NCBI GenBank assembly: GCA_009869945.1
Contig: WIXG01000657.1
Coordinates: 1 to 28,604, forward strand
Length of the DNA: 28,604 nt
Direction: 5' to 3'
DNA from: Mesaphorura yosii
Lineage: Eukaryota > Arthropoda > Collembola > Poduromorpha > Tullbergiidae
Part shown: positions 27,921-28,604 of the stretch, piece after piece
Layout: the number at the start of each line of letters is the position of its first letter
Position numbering within the stretch: the stretch's first letter is position 1
Made by a program: the position numbers and the translations under genes
The notes under the pieces: model-generated
Database searches by the model: none
The model's input: only the letters and a program-made list of their open reading frames with translations
What the model was told of the DNA's origin: nothing

Positions 27921-28604
27921 CTGCACGATTTCCAGAAATGCTGAATGTTCTGGACTGGGCAAGGTCAAATATAAAAATTTAAATCACAGAGGAAGCGGAG
28001 CTGGACTGCATTCAAGCGAAGTCAAAAACTGAATGCTCTTTGGTGAGAGGAATCAAAGAGAAGGGCTGTTACGGAGCCATTGCATTACCGGCTATTCGAA
28101 ATGGCAACAAAGACCACTTGTCGCGTAGATTGCCATGATCGAAACAACACTGGCAAGGTCTTGGTCGGCCACTTAATACCAGTACAGGCACGAGCGCAAT
28201 TATCTATATTGCACCGGCACCGTACCAATACTGGTAAAAAGGAGCTGGGCTTGTGAAGGCACAAGAACCTTTCCCAACAAGGTTACATTGTCGGCTTGCT
28301 ACTGGGGATACCAGTACAGGAAACCTGAGAATCATCGGCACTCCACCATTGTTTCGGTGGTGGGCCACTCTAGTGTTTTCAGAAGATCTGCCTGCCAACA
28401 GTACGCCAGCATGCCAGCTTTTCACCAACATGAAATCGACGCTTGAATGTTTGTCGGGGGACCAATAAAATAAACCATTTACACAACCAACCAATCAGAA
28501 GCGAAATTATTATTAAGCACAATTCTTAAATTCATTCCTCTCCGAATTCCGAAGCATTCAGAAAAGTATCTCATCTTCAAACTCTAACATCTAGACAGGT
28601 CGGA
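27921..28604. other. Terminal spacer with a short repeat
   Basis: No gene could be supported. The 13-mer ATACCAGTACAGG occurs at 28176-28188 and again at 28308-28320, with a related inverted word (TACCAATACTGGTA) at 28223-28236. A minus-strand open frame of 96 codons (28204-28494) covers it without any domain. This may be part of an interspersed repeat continuing past the window. Confidence 0.35.

Noticed and set aside
1..28604. tRNA, rRNA, CRISPR arrays, operons or Shine-Dalgarno-type sites
   Set aside because: No cloverleaf, rRNA-like segment or regularly spaced repeat array was seen, and the spliced genes with poly(A) signals show this is eukaryotic nuclear DNA.

Overview
The window looks like nuclear DNA of a small-genome hexapod, most plausibly a springtail (Collembola). 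The clues are genes split by short GT-AG introns (about 50-100 bp, one near 390 bp), GC-rich exons in AT-rich spacers, lineage-divergent seven-helix gustatory receptors, an ionotropic-receptor remnant, a takeout/JHBP remnant, an EB-module secreted protein, and a bacterial-type pectinesterase carrying an animal-style signal-peptide intron. The species cannot be named from sequence alone. Exon models below were built by hand: each joined model keeps frame across GT-AG junctions, but none has transcript support.

Layout. 1-880: 3' tail of a Tc1/mariner transposase and its flank. 881-4340: an EB-module secreted protein (-) divergent from ethanolamine kinase (+). 5090-6720: a two-exon gustatory-receptor-like gene (+). 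7077-8441: a compact, divergent bHLH-PAS gene (+), convergent with a pectinesterase (-, 8566-9600). 10131-11111: a 635-bp non-autonomous DNA transposon sitting in the last codons of an AA15-like lytic polysaccharide monooxygenase fragment (-). 11273-14433: two decayed C2H2 zinc-finger segments that share a 95-98 bp repeat and flank an arrestin-domain gene (-). 14554-21694: three conserved genes, all on the minus strand: ABHD1/3-type hydrolase, CEP131 and GRHPR. 22716-26819: chemosensory and secreted-protein territory, with an intact gustatory-receptor-like gene (-), a takeout/JHBP pseudogene (-), unexplained minus-strand remnants, and a frameshifted ionotropic-receptor-like gene (+). 27157-27920: a three-exon gene for a 180-aa protein resembling the N-terminal part of DUF4806-family proteins (-).

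I see no single multi-gene pathway. Housekeeping genes (ethanolamine phosphorylation, lipid hydrolysis, centriolar satellite, hydroxypyruvate/glyoxylate reduction) alternate with fast-turnover accessory genes. The most notable part is 8.5-11.1 kb, where two secreted polysaccharide-active genes lie on one strand: a likely horizontally acquired pectinesterase and a truncated LPMO. The transposon insertion there is clear enough that the pre-insertion C-terminus of the LPMO can be read across it.
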